Assembly (NCBI GenBank): GCA_021800275.1
Contig: JAJYZB010000011.1
Coordinates: 17,641-81,640, forward strand
Reading direction: 5' to 3'
Source of the DNA: a bacterium
Lineage (GTDB): Bacteria; Vulcanimicrobiota; JABDET01
Length of the DNA: 64,000 nt
Shown piece by piece: positions 54,519 to 62,056 of this stretch (position 1 is the first letter of the stretch; each line of letters opens with the position of its first letter). The notes beneath the pieces were generated by a model, which saw only the letters and a program-made list of their open reading frames with translations, was not told the DNA's origin and searched no databases. The translations under genes were made by a program, and so were the position numbers.

Positions 54519-55015
54519 AAAATTTTATATATTTTTCGATGTTCATATTTTTCTGCGGTTTCTTGCGGAGTATTGTTCTGGCCGCTCCTCGCGTCCACAG
54601 GCTTCGTTCTGGTTCCACTTCTTATTCAGTCTATAATGGAAATAAAAAACTGTGGGAGATTCACGCTGAGAGAGCAAAAGGAAATTCACACGAGATTAAA
54701 GCTTTTTCGATTAAAGGAATTCTCTACAGAAATAAAAAGACAGCGTATTATCTGACTTCTTTAAAAGCTGTTTTGAATTTGAGATCAGGCAACGTTTTTT
54801 TTCCTGACGGGGTGTTGTTGTACGGGAAAAATGGAGAAGTCATTCAGGTTCACTGGCTGGTTTGGAGCAAGAGACAAAAGAGGTTTATTGGGACAAAAGG
54901 AATCCGAGTGATTCGAAGACATTCTGTTTTACAAGGGGATGAAATGGTTTTAAAGAAAAATTTTAAAAATTTAGTTTTACAAGGAAATGTGAAGGTTAAA
55001 TTGCTGCCCCAATGA
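54515..55015 (+). CDS. lptC: LptC-like LPS transport protein
   Basis: 166 residues. One N-terminal membrane anchor (YFSMFIFFCGFLRSIVLA) is followed by a short beta-rich jelly-roll with YSVYNGNKKLWEIHAERAKG and LVLQGNVKVKLLPQ, typical of LptC/LptA. It bridges the inner-membrane exporter to the periplasm. GTG start at 54515. It precedes lptB and lptF/G, which supports the call. Confidence 0.82.
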   Translation: MKNFIYFSMFIFFCGFLRSIVLAAPRVHRLRSGSTSYSVYNGNKKLWEIHAERAKGNSHEIKAFSIKGILYRNKKTAYYLTSLKAVLNLRSGNVFFPDGVLLYGKNGEVIQVHWLVWSKRQKRFIGTKGIRVIRRHSVLQGDEMVLKKNFKNLVLQGNVKVKLLPQ

Positions 55016-55785
55016 TTTTTGGTCCTGTTCAACCCGTAAAAGCGATGACCGCATCCAACTTCGATTTAAAGATTAAACTCGAAAATCTTGTGAAGGAGTA
55101 TGGTAGAAGGCGGGTTGTTGATGGAATTAGTTTAGAAGTTTCTCCTGGGGAAGTCGTTGGTCTGCTAGGGCAGAATGGCGCAGGGAAAACGACCACGTTT
55201 TATATGATTGTCGGGGTTGTAAAACCAACCAGAGGCAGAGTGTTTCTCGGAGACAAGGATTTAACTCGTCTTCCCATCCATAAAAGAGCCCGTTTGGGTT
55301 TAGGTTATTTAGCTCAAGAACAGTCTGTTTTTAGAGGACTGACTGTTGAAGAGAACATTCAACTGGTATGGGAAATGCTAGGAGTGCCGCGAAAAAGACA
55401 GAATGAAGAACTTCCGGAGATCCTGGATAGATTTGGTCTTCTTCCCTTGAGCAGAGAGGTTTGCTACAAACTTTCTGGCGGAGAAAGAAGACGGGTAGAA
55501 CTTGCTAGAGCAATGGCTGCTCATCCATCTTTTCTTCTGCTGGATGAGCCTTTTACGGGAATTGATCCTATTGCGATTTCTGAAATACAAGAAATCGTGT
55601 CAGAGTTGAAAAAACGAAAAATCGGCATTTTAATTACTGACCATAATGTTAGAGAAACTCTTAATATTACAGATCGATCTTATATTATCAACAATGGGAA
55701 AATTCTGGTCCAGGGCAGCTCAAAACAGATTGCTGAGGATCCAACAGCCCGAAAGTACTATCTCGGTGAAAAGTTTTCTCTTTAA
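55012..55785 (+). CDS. lptB: LPS export ABC ATPase LptB
   Basis: 257 residues with Walker A (GLLGQNGAGKTTTFYMI), the signature LSGGERRRVELARAMA and Walker B LLLDEPFTGIDPIA. The TTTFYMIVG and YLAQEQSVFRGLTVEENI segments are specific for LptB. It powers LPS extraction with LptF/G. ATG at 55012 overlaps lptC by 4 bp; a later ATG at 55045 also fits. Confidence 0.95.
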   Translation: MIFGPVQPVKAMTASNFDLKIKLENLVKEYGRRRVVDGISLEVSPGEVVGLLGQNGAGKTTTFYMIVGVVKPTRGRVFLGDKDLTRLPIHKRARLGLGYLAQEQSVFRGLTVEENIQLVWEMLGVPRKRQNEELPEILDRFGLLPLSREVCYKLSGGERRRVELARAMAAHPSFLLLDEPFTGIDPIAISEIQEIVSELKKRKIGILITDHNVRETLNITDRSYIINNGKILVQGSSKQIAEDPTARKYYLGEKFSL

Positions 55786-56890
55786 AAAAATTACAATTTT
55801 AGATCGGTATATTTTTATCGAGATGTTTTATCCCTTTTTATTTGGGATTGCTCTTTTTACCGTATTGTTTATGGCAACCGGCCCAATTTTTGATATGGTT
55901 AATCTGGTTACTCAATATGGGGTTCCTGTTTTGCTTGTTTTAAAATATGCGATTGTAAGGCTCCCTTCATTCATTGCTTACACTCTGCCAATGGCTCTGC
56001 TTTTAGCGACCATAGTTGCTTTTGGCAGACTTTCGGGAGATCATGAAATTCTTGCTAAAAAATCCAGTGGAATTCATTTTTTAAGAATTTTCGCTCCGGT
56101 ATTTGTTTTTGCTTCAATTGTTGCTTGTATTTCTTACTTTTTCAATGATTACATCGGCCCTGAGGCTCTTTATGAAGCTAGAGTGATAGTCCAGACCAGT
56201 CTTCATTCAGGGAAACTGCCGCCTGTTCAAAACCTTAGATTTGCTTCCACCATAAACAATGGAGTGGATCAGATTTTGATTGCGCGCAGCTTTGATCAGG
56301 AAAATGGGATCATTTACGATCCTGTCATTGATGATTATGCCAGAAATGGCAATTTGGTACGAATTACTCATGCCGAGAGGGCAATCTGGGAAAATGGATC
56401 CTGGACTTTAGAAGATGGGGAAGTTTTTTTATTCGACCACAGAGGTTTGTTCGAATCCAGGATGGGATTCAGCCGAGTGAAATTGAATCTGAAGCAGAGT
56501 CCTCATCAGATCGGATTAATGGAAAGAAATCCTGATGAAATGGAGTCTCCCTCATTAAAAAAAAGCATATTGGCTTTAGAGAAAGATCCTCTCCAAAAGA
56601 AAAGCTTAATTCGATATTTGTGGATGAAATATTATATCAGAGAGGCTCTGCCATTTGCATGCATTGTTTTTGCGTTTATTGGGGCGCCTTCAGGGATTAG
56701 ACCTGTTAGAAGCAGTTCACAAACAGGTGTGGCTTTGTCGGTTTTGATTATTTTACTCTATTATTTTGCCATGGCGATCTGTAAAAGTTTCGGGCAGGAT
56801 GGAAAACTTCCGGAAGTTTTAGCGGCTTGGATACCCAATTTAGTTTTTTTAGGGATTGGTTTTCTGCTCTTAATAAAGGAGACAGGGTAA
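55766..56890 (+). CDS. LptF/LptG-family permease
   Basis: 374 residues from the GTG at 55766, 20 bp inside lptB; the frame itself is open from 55646. It has the YjgP/YjgQ layout: a RYIFIEMFYPFLFGIALF start, two to three membrane helices, a periplasmic domain and three C-terminal helices (with RREALPFACIVFAFIGAP-like segment). It is one half of the LptF-LptG dimer; the partner gene is not in the window, so it might act as a homodimer or pair with a distant gene. Confidence 0.9.
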   Translation: MKSFLFKKITILDRYIFIEMFYPFLFGIALFTVLFMATGPIFDMVNLVTQYGVPVLLVLKYAIVRLPSFIAYTLPMALLLATIVAFGRLSGDHEILAKKSSGIHFLRIFAPVFVFASIVACISYFFNDYIGPEALYEARVIVQTSLHSGKLPPVQNLRFASTINNGVDQILIARSFDQENGIIYDPVIDDYARNGNLVRITHAERAIWENGSWTLEDGEVFLFDHRGLFESRMGFSRVKLNLKQSPHQIGLMERNPDEMESPSLKKSILALEKDPLQKKSLIRYLWMKYYIREALPFACIVFAFIGAPSGIRPVRSSSQTGVALSVLIILLYYFAMAICKSFGQDGKLPEVLAAWIPNLVFLGIGFLLLIKETG

Positions 56891-56904
56891 ATTGAAGAGA
56901 ACCA

Positions 56905-57204
56905 TTGGGTTTAGGTGATGCTAAAGTGACGAACGATCTAGTGGGAGAAGCTGTAGGATTTATTGAAACAAAAGGCCTTGTTGGTTGCATTGAAGCTGCT
57001 GATGCCATGGTAAAAACAGCCCATGTTGAATTGACAACCTGGAAAACCATTGATCCAGGCTTGGTCACGATTATTGTAAGAGGGGACACAGGAGCTGTTA
57101 AAGCCGCTGTTGAAGCAGGAGCAGAAGCAGCTCGGAAGATTGGAGAATTAATCGCGGCCCATATCATTCCCCGCCCTCATGAAGAGATTGAGAAAATAAT
57201 CTAA
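56905..57204 (+). CDS. Solitary BMC-domain shell protein
   Basis: 99 residues. A single BMC-H domain (Pfam 00936): [33 protein letters not shown] and [19 protein letters not shown]. Such proteins form hexameric tiles of bacterial microcompartments (PduA, CcmK, EutM). TTG at 56905 or GTG at 56926 could be the start. It is 14 bp after lptF/G. No other shell protein, aldehyde dehydrogenase or signature enzyme is nearby, so it stands outside any microcompartment operon visible here. Confidence 0.92.
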   Translation: MGLGDAKVTNDLVGEAVGFIETKGLVGCIEAADAMVKTAHVELTTWKTIDPGLVTIIVRGDTGAVKAAVEAGAEAARKIGELIAAHIIPRPHEEIEKII

Positions 57205-57206
57205 TC

Positions 57207-58979
57207 TCAGCCAACCACACTTAAGGTTTTTGAGTTATTTTTGGATTCCTGCGCGCTGGTAGAGGTGCTGGAAGACTCAATTTGCTTTAAAGCAGCCAGG
57301 AGTCCTGCTCCATTGGGTGAACCTAGTCCTGTTACTGGATCCCAGCCTTTGCCTGCTGGATATCCATTGCTTCCTTGGGTAATATCGTGAAAGGCTTCTT
57401 GGTAAAGGGTTGGATTTTGATAAATTTGATAAAGAGCGGGATTGACAAAACCTACATTATGACCCAGTCCTTGATTTATATTGGCGATTAAGCCTGCCCA
57501 AAGGGGAGCAGCTGCGCTTGTTCCTCCCACAACAGTTTGCTGTCCGTCAATAATCACGTTATAGCCTGTGTTAGGGTCAGCATCACTTGCCACGTCAGGA
57601 ACTCCTCTTCCACCTGTTGAAGTAGGAGGAGCAGGAATGTTGGCTTTAGCTGCCTGCTGCCATGCTGGCAGCGGAAAATCGCTGCTGACTCCTCCACCTG
57701 AGCCTTCATCAGCTGCATTTCCGTCACCCCAAGCTGTTTCACTGCCAATTTGAGTTCCTGCGCTGTTGGACTGCAGAGAGGTTCCTCCGCACCCTAAAAC
57801 ATAAGGATCAGAGGCTGGAAAATCCACATGGTTTTTCCCATCACTGACCCCATCAGAAGCGCTGTTGTCGCCTGACGCGACGCAAACCGTGATCCCAAGA
57901 GAGGCTGCGTCCTGCAGAACGCTGTTTAAAGATTTTGTGTCTTGTGGGCTCCAATTTCCTTCATCATCTCCCCAACTGAGAGAAATGATTCCAGGATGAT
58001 TAGTTGTGTCATGGACTGCTGCATTAATGCCATCCACAAAACCCTGGCTGCTGTTTGGGGCGAAATAAACGACGATATTAGCCCCTGGGGCGACTGCTCC
58101 TGCGACTTCAATATCCAGATCGACTTCCCCATCAGGTCCATTCGCATTTCCTGTTGGTTGATTGGTGGCTCCATCCACTGAAACAGACTTAATGTTGGGC
58201 ATTGGAATTCCCAGCTGCTGGAAATAATTCTGCAAATCCGAGGTATTATAACCACCGCCAAACTCCAGGATCGCGATAGTTTGTCCTTTTCCATTGGTTC
58301 CCTGAGGGAAATTGTACATTTGAGCGACCTGGGGGGGGTTATAGCTGGCGCCAAAAAGTCCATTAGGCTTAAGAGGACCAGATACCGGACCAGTACTTTT
58401 GGGGGCGGTTTCAGGAGGAGCGGCAAATTTAATTAGAGGACGGACCACAGGATGATTATTCAACCCAAAAATGCCCATGATTTTTCCTGACAGGGTTTTT
58501 GGCATTTGCAGGTTTCCTTGATAGCCTCTAAATTGAACCCCTTTGGGGCCCTGGTAGTTGTTCAACTCTATTCCAAAAGCTTTGTTCAGATCAGCTGCCT
58601 TGCCTTGTATGACCATGGTTCTGCTGCCAGTATCGGTTTTTACCACTTTAAGGTTGTTTTTTTTGGCGAACTGCAGCATGGATTGGATGTCTTTTGGGTT
58701 TGCTCCATATTTCTGTTCGAAGTCACTGTGGGTTAACATTCTAAATTTTCCCTGGGCTGTGGGTAAAGGCAGAGCTTCTGATCGGTTTAAAAGGATTGAA
58801 ATTTGAATATTCTGGTCAGCAGAAACTGGACCCAGACATTTAGACTTTTGAATTCCTGGACATTGTGTTCCTTGTAAGTCAGTGTATTCTTCTGATTTTC
58901 CTTGAACAGAATTTAAATTTGAAGAGCGGATTCTATTAGATTTTGCTGAATTTCCATACGCCTCACCTGTGATTTTCAT
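57207..58979 (-). CDS. S53 sedolisin-type serine-carboxyl peptidase
   Basis: 590 residues. An activation propeptide (about 80-190; SDFEQKYGANPKDIQSMLQF) precedes the catalytic domain with the Glu/Asp pair (GEVDLDIEVAGAVAPGA) and the nucleophile in GGTSAAAPLWAGL. A C-terminal calcium site is suggested by DITQGSNGYPAGKGWDPVTG. Sedolisins work at acid pH and are usually secreted, but no signal peptide is seen: the N-terminus is polar (MKITGEAYGNSAKSNRIRSS). Its stop lies 2 bp from the convergent BMC gene. Confidence 0.92.
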   Translation of the reverse strand: MKITGEAYGNSAKSNRIRSSNLNSVQGKSEEYTDLQGTQCPGIQKSKCLGPVSADQNIQISILLNRSEALPLPTAQGKFRMLTHSDFEQKYGANPKDIQSMLQFAKKNNLKVVKTDTGSRTMVIQGKAADLNKAFGIELNNYQGPKGVQFRGYQGNLQMPKTLSGKIMGIFGLNNHPVVRPLIKFAAPPETAPKSTGPVSGPLKPNGLFGASYNPPQVAQMYNFPQGTNGKGQTIAILEFGGGYNTSDLQNYFQQLGIPMPNIKSVSVDGATNQPTGNANGPDGEVDLDIEVAGAVAPGANIVVYFAPNSSQGFVDGINAAVHDTTNHPGIISLSWGDDEGNWSPQDTKSLNSVLQDAASLGITVCVASGDNSASDGVSDGKNHVDFPASDPYVLGCGGTSLQSNSAGTQIGSETAWGDGNAADEGSGGGVSSDFPLPAWQQAAKANIPAPPTSTGGRGVPDVASDADPNTGYNVIIDGQQTVVGGTSAAAPLWAGLIANINQGLGHNVGFVNPALYQIYQNPTLYQEAFHDITQGSNGYPAGKGWDPVTGLGSPNGAGLLAALKQIESSSTSTSAQESKNNSKTLSVVG

Positions 58980-59199
58980 GAATTTTCTCCTTTTTTATTT
59001 TATCTGTGCTCTCTTAACAGTATAAATTGTTTTTAGGCGGAGAGAAATAGACAAAACATGAACAAATCGGCAGGCTAGGCATTTTGATAGTCGGAATACT
59101 TCTTTTGAGGGATATTATTTTTCTATTCTTTGTGATATAATAAAAAAAATCAGTTCCTGTTTAAGAAGGAGTTTTTAGCTAACTAGAGAAAAAACAGAA

Positions 59200-59372
59200 A
59201 TTGACTTTTGAGAGCAAAACACCGCTCTGCTCTGCTGAAGAGCTCTGTCAGGGTGTTAGTTTGAGGGGATGCACAGGGGTGGAAAGCCTAACGGCTTGCG
59301 GGCAGGGCTCGAGAAAGTAAATATCGAGCGTTTGCGGCGCCTCGAATCTGTAAAGTGAGGAGGGCTTTGGAA
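59200..59372 (+). promoter_or_regulatory. Structured leader before LytM gene
   Basis: The G-rich leader of the gene at 59373 contains several possible stems: AACACC/GGTGTT closing an inner GCTCT/AGAGC, AAGCC-TAAC-GGCTT, GCTCGA/TCGAGC around an 11-nt loop, and CCTC/GAGG, which would hide the GAGGAGG ribosome site. This is the layout of a translation-controlling riboswitch. I compared it mentally with c-di-AMP (ydaO), c-di-GMP, TPP and T-box consensus sequences and it matches none well. The preceding stretch 58980-59199 is AT-rich with nothing recognised. Confidence 0.45.
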
Positions 59373-60425
59373 ATGAAGAGATGGTTAGTCAACCTTCATC
59401 AAAAAAGCTGGACAATCAAATTTGTTCCCGCATCAAAAAAAGAAGCTTCTATCTTGAATATTACAGGAGTTGATCTGCTGCGCATAGGGATCTTGTTTTT
59501 CCTTATTTCACTGGTGATTGTAGGGTATTTGTTAGTGACTGGGACTCAAGCTATTGCTAAGATGCAGAATATGGCTGCCACGATTAAAGTGCGGAATTCT
59601 CAGTTGAACACCCTCCAGAAGCAGAAATTAAAGATTGAAACCCTTTTAAATCAAAGAGCGCAAATGCTGCAAGAAAATATAGCTGAGCTGAGAGCTCAGG
59701 AAGCAAAAATTGAGAAGCTGCTGGGGAGAAAGGCTCAAAAAAAAATTAGTTTTAAAGCCAGTAAAAGCCTAAAAAGCGCTCACCAACTGAAACTCGCTTA
59801 TGTGGTTTATCGTTTTGCTCATGAATCTTCTCGAGGCAATCCTACTTATGATGGGTTGATTCTTGAGTTAGCCTCTCTGGAAAAAGAAGTGGCAATCGAG
59901 AAATTTCAATTGAAGCAGGTTGGAAAGCTGGCACTGCGTAAGCACGAAGAGTTTTTAAAAGATGAACATGAGCTCCGTGTTCAATTTAATGATGTTCCTC
60001 ATGGCTGGCCCGTTTCTCGAAGATGGTGGATTTCCTCGCAGTATGGGTGGAGAATTAATCCTGTCCTTTTTTTCCACGAATTCCATAAAGGCGTTGACAT
60101 TGCAGTGGCTTATGGGCGGCCTATTCATGCCACTGCTGGGGGAGTAGTTGTCTATTCAGGCTGGGGAACTGGCTATGGAGAAATGGTTGAAATCGATCAT
60201 GAAAACGGATATGAAACAATCTATTCGCACTGTTCCAGACTGCTTGTCAGCGCTGGAGAGAGTGTTGAACGAGGCCAGGTGATTGGCCTGATCGGCAGCA
60301 CGGGCTGGAGCACAGGCCCTCATATTTATTACTGTGTGCGCTATGATCATCAGTTTATTAATCCTAATCCTTATTTGAATTTGACTTTTCAGGAGTACGT
60401 GAAGTGGCATGGACTTACTCTGTAA
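59373..60425 (+). CDS. LytM/M23 protein with altered zinc site
   Basis: 350 residues. One membrane helix (LRIGILFFLISLVIVGYLLV), a coiled coil (about 70-200) and a C-terminal LytM domain. Zinc ligands His238 and Asp242 (HKGVDI) are present and His286 occurs in YSHCSRL, but the HxH motif reads His317-Ile-Tyr319 (GPHIYYCVR), so the second ligand is tyrosine. The domain layout is that of EnvC/NlpD-like amidase activators, which are also degenerate. ATG at 59373 lies behind GAGGAGG; upstream GTG is inside that site. Probably a divisome or envelope factor. Confidence 0.85.
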   Translation: MKRWLVNLHQKSWTIKFVPASKKEASILNITGVDLLRIGILFFLISLVIVGYLLVTGTQAIAKMQNMAATIKVRNSQLNTLQKQKLKIETLLNQRAQMLQENIAELRAQEAKIEKLLGRKAQKKISFKASKSLKSAHQLKLAYVVYRFAHESSRGNPTYDGLILELASLEKEVAIEKFQLKQVGKLALRKHEEFLKDEHELRVQFNDVPHGWPVSRRWWISSQYGWRINPVLFFHEFHKGVDIAVAYGRPIHATAGGVVVYSGWGTGYGEMVEIDHENGYETIYSHCSRLLVSAGESVERGQVIGLIGSTGWSTGPHIYYCVRYDHQFINPNPYLNLTFQEYVKWHGLTL

Positions 60426-60457
60426 GCTGAAGCGCTCCTATTAGCTCAATCATTTGA

Positions 60458-60737
60458 GTCTTGATGGCGCACCTCTCTTTGATTGAATTTTCCCTAAGCG
60501 TTACAAAATCAATTTGCTCCAGTCAGGAAACCCACGGCCTGCAAAGAGCCTGATGGACCGTTGCTCCCTTCCGGGCCTGGCGGGGTTGGTCAGGATTTGC
60601 CGCGTGGAGCCCAACTTTCAACGCAGCTTAATTTTGCCAGTCCTGAGGCAAAATAACCTGGGAGAGGAATTCGACCCTGCGTAAAGCGGATTGCAGGTAA
60701 AGGGCACCGCTAGCTCCCCGTCTAGCGCCATCAAGTT
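60458..60737 (-). ncRNA. ffs: Large bacterial SRP RNA
   Basis: On the minus strand the apical domain reads GCCAGGCCCGGAAGGGAGCAAC, the universal SRP54-binding loop (shown in two parts: GCCAGGCCCGG and AAGGGAGCAAC). Upstream are Alu-domain sequences like those of the Bacillus scRNA (GGGGAGCTAGCGGTGCCC, then GGGTCGAATTCC). The ends pair perfectly: CTTGATGGCGC with GCGCCATCAAG at 60725-60735 and 60460-60470. Length is about 280 nt. It targets membrane proteins with Ffh. Exact ends are inferred from pairing. No clear promoter or T-run was seen. Confidence 0.9.
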
Positions 60738-60779
60738 TGACATCTTTGTAAAAATTCTTTCTGAGAGTTATTAAACCCT

Positions 60780-61118
60780 TTACTGGATCAATAGAACTTT
60801 TTCAAACACTGAACCTAAAGCGAATCCTAAGTGTCCACAGGCAAGGGTTAATATCCCTGTTATGCAGCTCAATTGTTCTATGGGAAAAAGAAGATAATTG
60901 GATTTTTTTTTGGAGGATCGACGCGCAATCTTTGGACTTGAGTAAGAATCCTTAACTCGGGAGACGAGATGTTCAGTTCTTTTATATTTAGTGAGGGATA
61001 CTTTATCTTTTGAGGAGAGCTTTTTGGCTTCAGTTTTGGATTCTTCAAGGTTAGGTTTTTTTCTTGGCTTAGCAGCCGCTTTTAAATAAGGGAAACTTCC
61101 AGATCTTTTAACGTCCAT
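60780..61118 (-). CDS. Basic small protein with one membrane helix
   Basis: 112 residues. The first ~75 residues are rich in Lys, Ser and Arg; the C-terminus is a hydrophobic stretch (LSCITGILTLACGHLGFALG) that could be a tail anchor. A weak AAGAAAG ribosome site precedes the ATG. No family recognised. It lies just upstream of the SRP RNA on the same strand. Codon use is plausible but the evidence for translation is limited. Confidence 0.5.
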   Translation of the reverse strand: MDVKRSGSFPYLKAAAKPRKKPNLEESKTEAKKLSSKDKVSLTKYKRTEHLVSRVKDSYSSPKIARRSSKKKSNYLLFPIEQLSCITGILTLACGHLGFALGSVFEKVLLIQ

Positions 61119-61221
61119 TTTCTTTCTTAATAGGTACTTTATTATACCCCATTTTCTGAATTTACTGCGCCGTGGGTTTAATTGTGTTGAGAACCTCCTG
61201 GCTCATCTCGCTGTTTCGGAC

Positions 61222-61542
61222 TTAATGGCGAGCTGCAAGAGTTACTTCTATTCCCTGAACATTCTTTAATTTTCTAAAATATTCGGATGGGCTGAATCGG
61301 CCAAACAGCTCACCGCCGAACTTCTTCGGCGAGAATAAGATGCCCAGTTCCACGTTATGTTTAAAAACGACAAATCGATTTCCCCGCGGCACAGAACCTT
61401 CAGACATCAGTTCAAGCATTTGGGTAGAAAAATCATATCTCAGGATGCGGGCAGAAACAAGTCTCCTGGCAGACCCATAACCCTGGAGTAAAAGGAGGGC
61501 AAATGCCATGAGAACTACTGTTTTAGCGAGAAAAAATTTCAT
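61222..61542 (-). CDS. Small secreted protein, novel shared domain
   Basis: 106 residues. Signal peptide (AKTVVLMAFALLLLQGYGS) followed by a domain of about 80 residues that matches the N-terminal domain of the protein at 62057-63466: both have S-x-R-I-x2-Y-D, a P-x2-F-[VI]-[FY] strand, G-x-L-x2-P, G-x2-L-x-G-x-F-x-P and a final I-x-[VI]-x-[LI]-A. Ribosome site GAGGAGAT and a TAAAAT -10 box at about 61561 precede it. Function unknown; probably periplasmic. Confidence 0.75.
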   Translation of the reverse strand: MKFFLAKTVVLMAFALLLLQGYGSARRLVSARILRYDFSTQMLELMSEGSVPRGNRFVVFKHNVELGILFSPKKFGGELFGRFSPSEYFRKLKNVQGIEVTLAARH

Positions 61543-61602
61543 TGAGATCTCCTCTAAGCTATTTTAGCACAGGTTACAGAGGCAAGAAAAGTACTTTTGT
61601 CA

Positions 61603-61894
61603 CAGAAAAGGAAAAAGAGGGAGAGTTTTTCTGGATTTGAAAAACCTGGGAGCTTGTTCCCAGCAGCATTTCTGCTGCATCCCTCTTGTTTTTTCTAAGC
61701 CCACGGCTTTCAACCTATTTTTCGGCTGTCTCGCTGTAGCTTTCTAGGGGGTGTAAACTTAAACCCCTGTCATACTTCCCCATAAATGGCTTTTAGGTGG
61801 AAAATCCATCCTTTACTTTTACGATTTTCTTGGTGTATGACAGACCAGAAATCGGTTAGTCCTTCTTACAGGACACTCCATCATGATATCAAGC
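61603..61894 (+). repeat. Intergenic structured repeat, copy 1
   Basis: At least 292 bp, nearly identical to 63709-64000 (offset 2106 bp, only scattered mismatches). It begins with a 71-nt cloverleaf (61616-61686): outer stem AGAGGGA/TCCCTCT, then three hairpins GTTTTTC/GAAAAAC, CTGGGA/TCCCAG and CAGCA/TGCTG, followed by TGTTTTTT. Further on, AAGCC-CAC-GGCTT and a long-range 9-bp stem CTGTCATAC/GTATGACAG (61767-61775 with 61835-61843). No open frame is convincing. It could be a structured RNA, or a non-autonomous mobile element. The rest of this gap to 62056 shows nothing else. Confidence 0.85.
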
Positions 61895-62056
61895 ATCTCA
61901 GGATGAGGAGGGTGTTTTTGTCTTTTCCTTGACTGTGCTTCTGGTTTCCCTTGGCACAAGTGTAAGGATACCACAGAATCTTGCTTGTGTCAATTGGAAA
62001 AACTGTGGATAATCTGTTATTTTCTATCTTTTTTTATTAGAAGTGCAGCAGGCGCT

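Noticed and set aside
59200..59372. c-di-AMP (ydaO) riboswitch identification
   Set aside because: The hallmark CAGCTAAC segment and the GGGTGAATC element are not present, so only an unclassified structured leader is reported.
61616..61686. tRNA gene
   Set aside because: It has a cloverleaf but no T-loop consensus (GTTCRANYC), D-loop GG or a plausible anticodon arm of 5 bp with a 7-nt loop.
61681..61740. IS200/IS605 end
   Set aside because: AAGCCCACGGCTT resembles the hairpin often seen at such ends, but no transposase or TnpB frame is present in the window and no target site was identified; kept only as a possibility for the repeat.
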